DNA of 64,000 nucleotides from Pseudomonas sp. Q2-TVG4-2. GTDB taxonomy: Bacteria > Pseudomonadota > Gammaproteobacteria > Pseudomonadales > Pseudomonadaceae. Location: the NCBI RefSeq assembly GCF_013620795.1, contig NZ_LGLW01000006.1, positions 248,001-312,000 of the forward strand, written 5' to 3'. Positions 40,412 through 49,500 of this stretch are shown here, piece by piece. How positions within the stretch are numbered: the first letter of the stretch is position 1; each line of letters opens with the position of its first letter. A model generated the notes under the pieces. It saw only the letters and a list, made by a program, of their open reading frames with translations, did no database searches and was not told the DNA's origin. A program made the translations under genes and the position numbers.

Positions 40412-41212
40412 TCAAGCCGTGCGTTCCCGATTCAACCGAGCCGCCGCCCAGGTGAACACCAGCACGAAGAAGAAGTAGGAGATCACCAGCGCACTGTTGA
40501 AATGGCCGCTGCTGTTCTTCATGTTGTTCAGGTAGACCTGCAGGGTTTCGTAGCGCGTGCCGACCAGCAGGTTGGCGAAGACGAATTCGCCGAACAGAAA
40601 CGAAAACGACAGAAACAGCGACACCATCAGCCCCTTGCGAAGGTTCGGCAGCACCACCAGAAACGCCGCCTTCCAGGTGCTCGCGCCGAGCAGGTGAGCG
40701 GCATCCATCAGATCGCGAATATTGATTGCCTGCAGGTTGTTGCTAATGGCGCGGTACATGAACGGCAGGGCGATGGTGAAGTAGGCGCCAATGAGGATCC
40801 AGGGCGTGCCGACCATTGCCAGCGGCCCCGAGCCGTAGAGCTGCAGCAGGCCGACCGACGACACCACCGGTGGCACGGCGAACGGCAGCAGGATCAAGAT
40901 GTTCATCAGCCCGTCGAGCTTCGGGAAGTGGTAATGCACGACGAACAGCAGCGGCAGGATCAGCACCACCGCCAAAGCCAGCGCACCAAAGCAGACCAGC
41001 AGTGATTGGGCGAACGCCCGTAGGAAGCGTTCGTCACTCCAGAGCTGCAGGTACCAGTCAAAGGTCAATCCGTCCGGCAGGATGGTCGCCGACCAGCTGC
41101 TGGAAATCGAATAGAGAAAGGTCGCAGCCAGTGGTAGCAGCAGGATGAGAAACAGCAGCCAGACCACCATGCGGTGATATAGCGCACCACGTTTGGCTTC
41201 AGCGGCTCGCAT
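40412..41212 (-). CDS. ABC importer permease 2
   Basis: The 266-residue inner-membrane permease has six predicted helices. The cytosolic coupling region LMDAAHLLGASTWKAAFLVVLPNLRKGL matches the EAA loop (AAxxLGAs...P). It overlaps the upstream permease gene by 14 bases and is part of the ABC operon. Confidence 0.92.
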   Translation of the reverse strand: MRAAEAKRGALYHRMVVWLLFLILLLPLAATFLYSISSSWSATILPDGLTFDWYLQLWSDERFLRAFAQSLLVCFGALALAVVLILPLLFVVHYHFPKLDGLMNILILLPFAVPPVVSSVGLLQLYGSGPLAMVGTPWILIGAYFTIALPFMYRAISNNLQAINIRDLMDAAHLLGASTWKAAFLVVLPNLRKGLMVSLFLSFSFLFGEFVFANLLVGTRYETLQVYLNNMKNSSGHFNSALVISYFFFVLVFTWAAARLNRERTA

Positions 41213-42110
41213 GGTAACTCCTCTTGAGCAGCACTTGATGCGCCACGGTAATCACGCCCATCAGCCCGACCAGCACCATAGACAATGCGCTGGCCATGTT
41301 CGGGTCGAGGGAGATATCGCCGGAAATCATCGCCGCGATGCGGATCGGCAACACGTTGAAGTTGCCCGTAGTGAGGTAGTAGACCGTGGCATAGGCCCCC
41401 AACGCATTGGCCAGCAGGATGACGAAGGTGCCGAGCAGCGCTGGGGTGAGCACCGGCAGGCCGATGTAGCGCCAGTAGCTCCAGGTGCCTGCACCTAGCA
41501 ACGAGGCCGACTCACGCCAGTCCTCGTGCAGCGCATCGAAGGCGGGGTAGAGCAGAAGCACGCCCAGCGGGATCTGGAAATAGGTGTAGAGCACGATCAG
41601 GCCGGTTTTGGAGTACAGGTTGAAGTCTTCGATGACTCCGGCCTGCTTGAGCAGGATCGTCAGTGCCCCGTTGAAGCCGAGCAGGATGACGAAGGCAAAG
41701 GCCAGCGGCACGCCCGCGAAGTTGCTGGTCATGTTGGAAAAGGCCATGACGAAGTCGCGTAATTTCGAATCGACCTGGCGTAGTGAGTAGCTGCCGAGAA
41801 TAGCGATGACGATGCCGATCAGGCTCGACCAGAACGCGATCTGCAGGCTGTGCTTGATGGCTTGGAGGTAAAACTTCGAGCCGAAGACTTTCTGGAAATT
41901 GGCCAGGCCCCAGCCATCGGCAGTGTTCAGGCTGTTGAGCGTGACCCAAAGCAGCGGGGCGATCTGAAAGGCGAAGAAGAACAAGGCGAATGGCAGCAGG
42001 CAAAGCAGCGCCAGCCGTTTGCTGTGCGGGGCCCGACGGCCTGCAACCCCAGGGCCAGCGCTGTCTCGAACGGCTGCAGTCTTGACGTTGTCTTCGAGCT
42101 GCGCAGTCAT
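41199..42110 (-). CDS. ABC importer permease 1
   Basis: The 303-residue permease starts at ATG 42110, overlapping the phosphatase stop as ATGA. After a polar N-terminus come six predicted helices, with the EAA-type loop WRESASLLGAGTWSYWRYIGLPVLTPALLGT. It is the partner of the following permease; both are of the CysTW/FbpB type used for anions, iron and phosphonates. Confidence 0.92.
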   Translation of the reverse strand: MTAQLEDNVKTAAVRDSAGPGVAGRRAPHSKRLALLCLLPFALFFFAFQIAPLLWVTLNSLNTADGWGLANFQKVFGSKFYLQAIKHSLQIAFWSSLIGIVIAILGSYSLRQVDSKLRDFVMAFSNMTSNFAGVPLAFAFVILLGFNGALTILLKQAGVIEDFNLYSKTGLIVLYTYFQIPLGVLLLYPAFDALHEDWRESASLLGAGTWSYWRYIGLPVLTPALLGTFVILLANALGAYATVYYLTTGNFNVLPIRIAAMISGDISLDPNMASALSMVLVGLMGVITVAHQVLLKRSYHASR

Positions 42111-42910
42111 TTCAGCAGCTCCGGGCACAACGGCTTGTCATGCGGGACGCCGAGCAGTTCGCACAGCGTGCCGCAGAGTTCGGTCTGTTTTGGGCGCGCG
42201 GCGGGGTCGAGGCTGAACGCCGAACCCAGCACGAACAGCGGCACCTCGCGTTCTTCCGGTAGCAGACCATTATGCGAGCGGTCGTTGTTCATGCCGTGAT
42301 CGGCTGTTACCAGCACCTGATAGCCGTCATCCAGCCAGCGTTGCAGGTGGTCGGCAAGCAGGATATCGGCGCGCCGTGCAGCGTTGCGGTACTGAGACGA
42401 ATCCAGACCGTGCTTGTGGCCGGCGTCGTCGATGTTCATCGGGTGCACCAGCAAAAAGTTCGGGTTGTGCCGTAAGCGCAGGTTTTCTGCATCGGCGAAC
42501 AGGTGAGAGTCGGGGTAATGGTCTTCGTAGTAGAAATGGCCGTGCTGTATCGGCAGCTCGGGCGTCTCGCTGTGACGATCGCGTGTCGCCTGGAACGGCG
42601 TGCGGTTATAGAGTTCGCTGATCCAATGGTAGGCCGCGGCCGCTGTGCTCAATCCGGCGTCGCGGGCGTAATGGAAGACGCTGTGCTCGGTGGATAGCCG
42701 TATTACCTGGTTGTGCACCACGCCGCTGTCGATCGGTGTCACGCCGGTCAGTATGCATTCATACAGTGGCCTAGACAGCGCCGGTAACTCACATTGCAAG
42801 CGGTACAGCGCCCCGCGCCCGGCCACGCAATACGCCTGCAAGTGCCCGAGGGCGTGCTCGGCGACCCGGTAGTTAAGGCCGTCGAGCACAACGAGGATGG
42901 CTTGGCGCAT
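42107..42910 (-). CDS. Alkaline phosphatase superfamily phosphodiesterase-like protein
   Basis: The 267-residue protein starts at ATG 42910. It has the alkaline phosphatase/nucleotide pyrophosphatase core: ILVVLDGLNYRVAE (metal Asp), nucleophile region ALSRPLYECILTGVTP, HPMNIDDAGHKHG and VLVTADHGMNNDRSHNG. There is no signal peptide, so it acts in the cytosol. It is short for the family. Its ATGA overlap with the permease gene ties it to the importer. It may cleave an imported phosphonate or phosphate ester. An upstream in-frame start at 43114 adds unsupported sequence. Confidence 0.86.
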   Translation of the reverse strand: MRQAILVVLDGLNYRVAEHALGHLQAYCVAGRGALYRLQCELPALSRPLYECILTGVTPIDSGVVHNQVIRLSTEHSVFHYARDAGLSTAAAAYHWISELYNRTPFQATRDRHSETPELPIQHGHFYYEDHYPDSHLFADAENLRLRHNPNFLLVHPMNIDDAGHKHGLDSSQYRNAARRADILLADHLQRWLDDGYQVLVTADHGMNNDRSHNGLLPEEREVPLFVLGSAFSLDPAARPKQTELCGTLCELLGVPHDKPLCPELLK

Positions 42911-42924
42911 GCTTTCGTTCCTGC

Positions 42925-43066
42925 TTAGCTTTGTGGGAGCCGGGGGCGCGCAGGGCCTTTGCTCGCGAACAGCTTTGCCAAGCCCAGCCGCTAGCAATCT
43001 CGCTCCTATAGGTCCGTAGGGTGGGCAAAGCGGAACGCCGCCCAGTCCACATCTACGATCCTGAGC
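42925..43066. repeat. REP-like and GTAGGGTGG-type intergenic repeats
   Basis: Two degenerate Pseudomonas repeats lie between the binding-protein and phosphatase genes: GTGGGAGC...TTTGCTCGCGAA...AATCTCGCTCCTATA (REP-like, 42931-43011) and GTAGGGTGGGCAAAGCGGAACGCCGCCCA...CCAC (43017-43054). The second shares GTAGGGTGG with the hairpin at 7079-7107. They split the operon between the binding protein and the phosphatase and may dampen read-through. Confidence 0.5.
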
Positions 43067-43080
43067 CAATTGGCCGGCGA

Positions 43081-44139
43081 TCACTCCATTTCGATGATCA
43101 CGTTCTCCTGCCACTGCTGCGGCAGTGCCTTCGAGGTTGCTTCCCAGGCTTCAGCGTCCTTGATCGGCTTGACCTTGGCGTACTGCTCGTTCGGCAGCAG
43201 CTTGGCCTGTACCTCGGCGGGCAGGGTCAGGTGCTCGGCGCGGATCGGCCGGGCGTTACCCTTGGCCAAGTTGATCTGCCCGGCGTCAGAAAGGATGTAC
43301 TCGCGGGCGAGCTTGGCGGCGTTGGGGTGCTTGGCCCATTTGTTGATGATGGTCGTATAACCGGAGATCACCGAGCCATCCGAGGGGATCAGCACTTCGA
43401 ATCGGCTGGGGTCGATTTGGTCGCGGTACGACAGGCCGTTGAAGTCCCAAACCACACCCACTTCCACTTCGCCGCGCTCAAGCGTCTGAATCGTCGGGTT
43501 CGATAGTGACAGGCGGCCCTGCTTGGCGATCTCGGCGAAATAATCCAGGCCTGGCTGGATATTCTTTTCGTCACCGCCGTTGGCTACGGCCGCTGCCAGT
43601 ACGCCGTTGACGGCCTGTGCGGCAGCGCTGACATCGCCGATGGCGACTTTGTAGTTACCGTCCTTAAGCTCAGCCCACGAGGTCGGCGCTTCCTTGACCA
43701 ACTGCTTGTTGACGATAAAAGCGATGGAGCCGGTATAGGCCAGCATCCAGTGGCCATCCTGATCCTTGGCCCAGTCCGGGATCTGTTCCCAAGTGCTCGG
43801 CTTGTATGCTTGGGTAACGCCTTGCTGTACGGCAATTGGCCCGAACGCGGCGCCGACATCGCCGATATCGGTCGTGGCGTTATCCTTTTCCGCAGCGAAC
43901 TTGGCGATCTCTTGGGCCGAGCTCATGTCGGTATCCATGTGCTTGAGACCGTATTTTTTCTCTAGATCCTGCCAGGTGTCCTTCCAATTGGCCCAGCTGT
44001 CCGGCATGCCGACGCTATTGACCTCACCTTCCGCGCGCGCCGCCTCTTCGAGGCTTTTCAGGTCCGTTTGTGCCGCGTTCGCCGATGTCGCCAGGGCGAT
44101 AGCTGATCCCAGCAGTGAAGCCAGCAGCAGTCGTTTCAT
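43081..44139 (-). CDS. ABC importer periplasmic binding protein
   Basis: The 352-residue protein has a Sec signal (MKRLLLASLLGSAIALATSANA). The mature domain resembles extracellular solute-binding family 1/6 proteins that bind iron, polyamines or phosphonates: EAARAEGEVNSVGMPDSWANW, then GDVGAAFGPIA and WKDTWQDLEKKYGLK. It is the first gene of the minus-strand ABC operon and is divergent from the GntR regulator. A sigma-54-like promoter precedes it at 44255-44270. Confidence 0.9.
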   Translation of the reverse strand: MKRLLLASLLGSAIALATSANAAQTDLKSLEEAARAEGEVNSVGMPDSWANWKDTWQDLEKKYGLKHMDTDMSSAQEIAKFAAEKDNATTDIGDVGAAFGPIAVQQGVTQAYKPSTWEQIPDWAKDQDGHWMLAYTGSIAFIVNKQLVKEAPTSWAELKDGNYKVAIGDVSAAAQAVNGVLAAAVANGGDEKNIQPGLDYFAEIAKQGRLSLSNPTIQTLERGEVEVGVVWDFNGLSYRDQIDPSRFEVLIPSDGSVISGYTTIINKWAKHPNAAKLAREYILSDAGQINLAKGNARPIRAEHLTLPAEVQAKLLPNEQYAKVKPIKDAEAWEATSKALPQQWQENVIIEME

Positions 44140-44254
44140 TCGAAGCTCCTTTCGCAGGTCGTATTGGTCTAGATCAGCAGGGCTGAGGCCAATCTAGGGC
44201 GTGCAAATGACACTTTGATGTCGTTACCTCCGCCATCGCCCTGAGGAGCGACAC

Positions 44255-44270
44255 TGCGACAGGAGTGCCA
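44255..44270 (-). promoter_or_regulatory. Sigma-54 -24/-12-like element upstream of ABC operon
   Basis: Minus strand TGGCACTCCTGTCGCA: GG and GC are 12 bases apart (first G to first G), and TGGCAC is perfect; two other consensus positions differ. It would start transcription about 100 bases before the binding-protein ATG. Confidence 0.5.
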
Positions 44271-44378
44271 TAGCAAGCCTAGCTCAGCCTGGAAACCTTG
44301 CCCGGGCGGGCTCTCGCCGGGTGCCGAAGCGCTGTCGTATCCTGCGCAGCCATTTTTTAGCAAGCCGATGCACAGACA

Positions 44379-44396
44379 ATGTCACGCAGCGTTCAT
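44379..44396 (+). promoter_or_regulatory. Weak Pho-box-like direct repeat
   Basis: ATGTCAC-GCAG-CGTTCAT resembles two CTGTCAT half-sites 11 bases apart, each with about 5 of 7 matches. By-eye and marginal. Confidence 0.2.
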
Positions 44397-44489
44397 CCAG
44401 CTTGCCTAGGCTGATCGGTACGATCGACGAGAAAAGGCGGCAATCAAACGCACCGTTTTAGTGCTGGACTAGGCCATGAGGAGAGCTTG

Positions 44490-45206
44490 ATGCGTGACGA
44501 GGCACCGCGGACCGTTACGGCGATCTGCCGCTCGCTACAGGAACAGATCGATCATGGCCTGCTGCCCGCCGGCGGGCAGCTGCCATCCGAGCGAAAGCTC
44601 AGCGAGCTGTTCGATACCACCAGGATCACCCTGCGCGAAGCGCTCGGCCAACTGGAGTCCTGCGGCCTCATCTACCGCGAGGATCGCCGCGGCTGGTTCG
44701 TGTCGCCGCCTCGGCTGCTCTACAACCCGCTGGTGCGCAGCCACTTCCACGCCATGGTCGGCGAGCAGGGGCGGTCACCGGCGACTGAGGTGCTATCGGC
44801 GAGGCTGCAACCCGCCAGTGCGGGAATCTGCGCGCGGTTGGAGCTCGCGGCGTTGTCGAGCGTCATCCAGATCCGCCGCGCCCGGCGCATCGATGGCCGC
44901 CTGGTGCTCTACGTCGAACACTATCTGAACTCCTGCTATTTTCCGGGCATCCTCGACTATGACCTGACTCGCTCGCTTACCGAACTCTATGCCAGCGAAT
45001 ATGGCATCCAATACGGCCGGGTCCGCTTCGACATGGTCCCTACCGCCCTCCACCCCGAAGCCGCCACCACCCTGCGCATCGCCCCCGGCAGCCCAGCCCT
45101 GCGCATCACCCGCCTAAATCGCGACCAGCACGAGCGGATCATCGACTGTGACGTGGAGTACTGGCGGCATGATGCGATTCATGTGTGTGTGGAGGTGCCG
45201 GAGTAG
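44490..45206 (+). CDS. GntR/HutC-type (UTRA) transcriptional regulator
   Basis: The 238-residue regulator starts at ATG 44490 with AGGAG upstream. It has an N-terminal GntR winged helix (about 8-75: LPSERKLSELFDTTRITLREALGQLESCGLIYREDRRGWFV) and a C-terminal UTRA ligand-binding domain (about 90-235). It is divergent from the ABC/phosphatase operon and most likely controls it. PhnR-type UTRA regulators of aminoethylphosphonate uptake have the same arrangement. Confidence 0.9.
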   Translation: MRDEAPRTVTAICRSLQEQIDHGLLPAGGQLPSERKLSELFDTTRITLREALGQLESCGLIYREDRRGWFVSPPRLLYNPLVRSHFHAMVGEQGRSPATEVLSARLQPASAGICARLELAALSSVIQIRRARRIDGRLVLYVEHYLNSCYFPGILDYDLTRSLTELYASEYGIQYGRVRFDMVPTALHPEAATTLRIAPGSPALRITRLNRDQHERIIDCDVEYWRHDAIHVCVEVPE

Positions 45207-45217
45207 GGGTAGGCCGT

Positions 45218-45411
45218 TTAGGCGGGTTTGGCCAGCACCGCCAGCTTCGCATTGCGCTCAGCGGTCGCTCGTTCCCGCTCGGTGAGCGTTGGCCCATTGC
45301 GAAGTTGGCAGGCTTGAACCATTCGGCGAATTCGGAAGCTGTGAGGTCGCGGGGGAGCGAGCTTCTAGTGCAGCAACATCGTAATGAGAAGTCCAAGTAG
45401 TGCTGCCGCAT
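45218..45411 (-). pseudogene. Possible frameshifted C-terminal gene remnant
   Basis: Minus-strand frame one reads LTASEFAEWFKPANFAMG, and a second frame continues TLTERERATAERNAKLAVLAKPA to a stop at 45218-45220. Joined by one frameshift these make a plausible protein C-terminus. I do not recognise the family. It may be a degraded gene at the border of the type VI island. Confidence 0.3.
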
Positions 45412-45459
45412 GGTCGGCCTGTCTAGAAAACTGCCGCACGGAAATGCGTCACTCTTTTA

Positions 45460-45660
45460 GCTATAGATTTTCAGGTTTTTTCGGATCAGGTTGATATGTC
45501 TCTCGAAGTTATGCTTTTGAGAATATACATGCAATTTTCATGTTATAGCGCCTTGCCTTGATTTCCACTCTAGCAATGCAGGTTGATTAGCGTGCTTCCG
45601 GTTGGTAGTGATCTGGAAATGCGATGTATTGATATTCTCTGAAATCCGCACCATCTAAAC
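45460..45660 (-). pseudogene. Decayed paralogue of the adjacent immunity gene
   Basis: Bases 45541-45626 align with 46374-46459 inside the intact immunity gene at roughly 70% identity by eye. On the minus strand, pieces IAFPDHYQP, NQPALLEW and IKARRYN match IELPDHHQW, NSPALLEW and IKARPYN of the intact protein, but two frameshifts or a stop separate them. Sequence left of it to about 45460 could be a C-terminal remnant (…NLKIYS, stop), which would mean a large internal deletion. Confidence 0.7.
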
Positions 45661-45744
45661 CCCTGTTTAGGATTTTTCGACCTGTAGTGCTTTGGATCCA
45701 TGTTATAAATGGATGTACTAGTCGATTAAGTTTTTTTGTACTAT

Positions 45745-46515
45745 TTAGTAGATATCAAACGACTCATGAACTGTCTGCAGATCAGGCCGTTTCTGAGTTA
45801 TGTTTTGGAGGATGGTTGCTAGTTGTTGCTTCTTGCAGAATAAGAACAGCACGCCTTTGTCCATGGCCTGGAGATGTGTGTTGAAATAATCGAAGTGCAG
45901 CCCTATGACTGGGCGATTCGTATGGATTGATATTCTTTTGTAACGCGTCCACTCATGGTCGCGATGATGATATTCGGTATGCATCTCTTGAAATTTACTG
46001 GAGTTGGCCAGTCCCAGGTAAAGCAACCCCATACCGCCAGGGCCGACGAGTGCTACCCAAAAGATTGACAGGTCGAGAGCGATAACAAATAACACGGCGA
46101 TAGCTGCGATAACTGTCAGCCATTTCAAGGCGATCATCCAGCCTTTGCCAGGAGCTTTCCATTCGCAGACCTCAATACCTTGCTCGATCAGACGATAAGC
46201 GAACTTTGTTTTTTGGTGAGTTGTGCCGTAAATAGCTGTCATGGCTAATATGTAAAATGGTATCCCTATCGCTGTAGATTTTGCTGAGCTGGGGTTGAAA
46301 ATCTCCCCCATCCATCCAAAAAAGATAGTGGTAATTAGGAAAATAAAAAAGAACATCGCGTTTGCGACTGTTGTGTTATAAGGTCTTGCCTTGATTCTCC
46401 ACTCTAAAAGAGCAGGTGAGTTAATGCGCTTCCACTGATGGTGGTCTGGAAGTTCGATGGGCTGATTCCAGGGCAGAGCCTGTAGAAATCCGTTCAAGAT
46501 ACTGCTCATAAGCAT
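45745..46515 (-). CDS. Candidate immunity protein, multi-pass membrane
   Basis: This 256-residue protein begins right after the vgrG stop (ATG 46515; a second in-frame ATG is at 46509). It has about four hydrophobic segments (residues about 54-75, 82-98, 128-148, 150-170) and a soluble C-terminus. Base composition is clearly AT-richer than the neighbours, a sign of transfer. Directly downstream of a VgrG with a membrane-type effector extension, it is best read as the cognate immunity protein, but no characterised family was recognised. Confidence 0.72.
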   Translation of the reverse strand: MLMSSILNGFLQALPWNQPIELPDHHQWKRINSPALLEWRIKARPYNTTVANAMFFFIFLITTIFFGWMGEIFNPSSAKSTAIGIPFYILAMTAIYGTTHQKTKFAYRLIEQGIEVCEWKAPGKGWMIALKWLTVIAAIAVLFVIALDLSIFWVALVGPGGMGLLYLGLANSSKFQEMHTEYHHRDHEWTRYKRISIHTNRPVIGLHFDYFNTHLQAMDKGVLFLFCKKQQLATILQNITQKRPDLQTVHESFDIY

Positions 46516-49500
46516 TCATTCATTCGCGTGTGGCACCTGCAGGGGGAGCAATCGGGTGCTTTGTGAAGAGAGCACCATGTCGCTATTGGGTTCCTTGCTG
46601 AAAGCATTACTTTCCAGGTCAGCCTCGGAGGAGGAGGCGCCTATGTCCACGCGGAACATATAGCCCCGGCCGTTAGTGCTCTCCAAAATCTGCTCTGGGT
46701 AGCGAACTTCCAGTTCCAGCACGGGGGCGCGTTGGTAGGCAATCCAGGTTTGCCATAGACGGTGCTGTGTGTCCTTGGGGTAGAGAGAGTCGCCGGGCAG
46801 CGGCCCGTTGGAACGCTGTGCGGGCGGTTGTCCAAATCGTTCGATGGGCGCCCAATGGCCTTCGAGGAGCTGCTCGTAGAACCTGTCTGCCATGCCTTGC
46901 ATCAGGCTATCGGAAAACCAGCCGCTGTCGACCATGGCCGGTTGCAGCTTTACGGCTGTTCCAGCCAGTTCGGACGGTAGCAGGAGCTGTAGCCAGAAGC
47001 CGGTGTAGATACGAGGGCCACGGCCGTAGTAAGGCAGGGTGGTGGCGCGAGCCGCCAGGCTTGGACGCAGGCAGATTTCGTTTAGGGTGCGCAATTCCTC
47101 CTTGTGATCCTCGTCGCTGTGCGTCCAGGTGGGGGATTTACCCCAACTGCTGCGATACAGCCAGAGCCGCAGGCCTTCTCGCTTGTACTGGTTGGCAATC
47201 ATGCTGGAGATAAGGTAGATCACGCCGAGCAGCGCGATGATGATGGTCACCGGGTTGGACATGATCCAGGCGAAGCCGAACCAGAAGCCCAAGGCACTGC
47301 CTATTAGTTGGGCGCCGGCAACCGTCGTCATTGCCATTAAGGTATACATTTTTACGTTCAATGCAGTTTCTTCGGCTTTACTGGTCGCTTTATCCACATC
47401 CTTTGAAACCTGCCAAGCCTCCACTCCCGCAGCGATAGCGCCGAAAGCGGCCATTCCCGCAGTACGAAGGGCGAGACTGCGGGCCAAACGCCCATATTGA
47501 GTGTTAATGCCCCAAGCTTTTACTCCAACCTGAGCCAATTGGACGGTCTTTTCGTTCACAACCGATTTGAGGCTTGCCCACTTGTTCCACGCCGGTACCG
47601 TCCAGAGCGCCATCAGCGCATTAGCCGTATAGGCGGCGTTGGCGCCCACCGTGCGCAGCTCATCCTCACTGAAGCTGCCATCATTGCGTGCCTTATCCAG
47701 GCTGTTGAGAAAGTTCCAGATATTCAGACCTGCGACCAGAACGGGCAGGCTGCCGCCGAGTTCCTGATTGACCCACTGGCGGCTACGGGCGGCATAACCA
47801 GAGGCACTTTTTGCTTTGAGCTGTAGCTGTTCCAGTAGCTCCGATTGGCCCAGTGTAGCCAGCCATGCATTCACTTGGCGGGTTTGTGTGGTTGTGATGC
47901 ATGTTTCTTTGGCAATTGCTCCCATAACCTCGTTCGGTCTTTGCAGATTGAGTGTGTGGAGTTTTTGCTCAAGATCTTGTAGCTGGATACGTGCCGAACG
48001 TTTGTCCACCCCTTTTCCTGGGAGTGCGAGGCCGCGCTGCAGGCCCTTTATGTTCTTGTTCAGTCGGGCATATTGCATCAGCCATTTGCGATTCTTCTTA
48101 GCAAATTCAGGATCGCGGATCAGTTGGGTTTGCGTGGATATTTCGGTCGAAACCAGTACCTGCGTAACGCTGAAGGCAAAAATGCGAGCCTCGGGAGCGA
48201 ATTTCGTGCTCAAAGCCGGCAGCAGGACGAAGGCCATCAGGTTCCAGCTGTCTTTGGCTTTTTGTCCCACCACGGCGCGCAATGTCTCGAAGGCGCGCTT
48301 GCCCGGCTCGGAAAGGCTCTTGTACAGGCTGCTGCCTTGTACGCTCGGCAGGTCAAGTACCGACTTCACTTCGTTGGCCCGGCTGACTTCACTAGTGGTG
48401 TCGGATAGCCAGCCGTGGGCCTGACCACTACCTTCACCCTGTCGCCCCTGGTTGTCGATGGTGCCGTAGGTGGTGAAGTTGACAGAAATCTTGTCGATCA
48501 GTGCGGAAAGCTCGGCGCTGAAATTGAATAACGCCAGGCCCGCCAGCGTGGTGGGCTTGCCGTACTGCTCGCATAGCCATCTCTTACCCGTATCGCTCGC
48601 GCCCAATTGCTCATAGAGACTGGCCATCGTTTCCAGCAGTTGGGTCGATTGCTGCTGGTGGCAGGGATCATAAAAAACCTCCTCCGCTTTCGGACTGAGA
48701 CTTTTCAGCCAGGCGAGTAGGTCGCTCTCGCTGCGCTGTATGTGCGCGTTGAGGCGCTCCATTTCATCGGAGCGTTCTTGTAGATAAGTCCAGGTCTCTT
48801 CGAAGCGAACGTCCTTGCGCCAGGTCGTTTTCTGTTGCCATTCGTCTACCAGTGCGCGCCATTCTTTTCCCGAGGGTGAGGTGCCCCAGTTTGTGCGGAA
48901 CTGCTGTTGAGCCTGCTGCACTTTAAGTGATTTGAGTGTCAGGGTCGCGTCACTGCCACTGTGATTGAGTAGCTGTGCTTCGCTATCGAGCAGGTTGTGA
49001 ACGTCTTTGGTGAAAGCCTGCTTGCGGCTTGGGTCGGTTGACACCGATTTGGGCATGAGGTGGTCTAGTTTGACGCCGCAAAGCCCCTGGATAAGGGTAG
49101 CGCTATTGATCTTGTTGGCATGCTGCGTGTCTGCTGCTGCCAGTTCCAGCCAGCGTCCCTGTAGGTTCATGGCCAGGTCGTCGACGATGGCCATTGGATC
49201 GTCCAGAGCGACGAAGAGGGCGCTGTCCTGGTCGGGTACGCTGCCCAGAATATCCGCATCTGCCGATTTCACCTCGCCCGGCAAAATCGGCGCTGCCTCA
49301 GAACCTTTTCCGGGGCTTCCGCCCGAATTCATCCTGATTACCGGGCCGACCATGGTGATGCCGCCCGCATCCAGCTTGATAAAGCTACCGGCGGCCCTGA
49401 AGGTCAGTTCGCTGCCGGCTTCGAGGACGACGTTGAGGCCGCTGGAGAGGTGGATTTCGTTGCCGGCTTCGATGAACTGGCCGGTGCCTATCTTGACGTG

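Larger units (their letters stand above)
44140..44489. promoter_or_regulatory. 350-base divergent control region (ABC operon / GntR regulator)
   Basis: This non-coding region lies between divergent starts. It holds a -24/-12-like element (44255-44270, minus), a weak Pho-box-like direct repeat (44379-44396) and the GAGGAG ribosome site of the GntR gene. The GntR/UTRA regulator most likely binds here; the operator could not be fixed by eye. Confidence 0.5.
45207..45744. other. 538-base region of coding remnants
   Basis: There is no intact gene between the GntR regulator and the immunity candidate. The left part holds a possible eroded minus-strand reading frame (45218-45411). The right part is AT-rich and contains a decayed copy of the neighbouring immunity gene (45460-45660). 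The last 85 bases show nothing recognisable. Confidence 0.6.

Noticed and set aside
43081-43506. Plus-strand open frames opposite the binding-protein gene
   Set aside because: They are antisense shadows of a strongly supported gene with signal peptide and family motifs.
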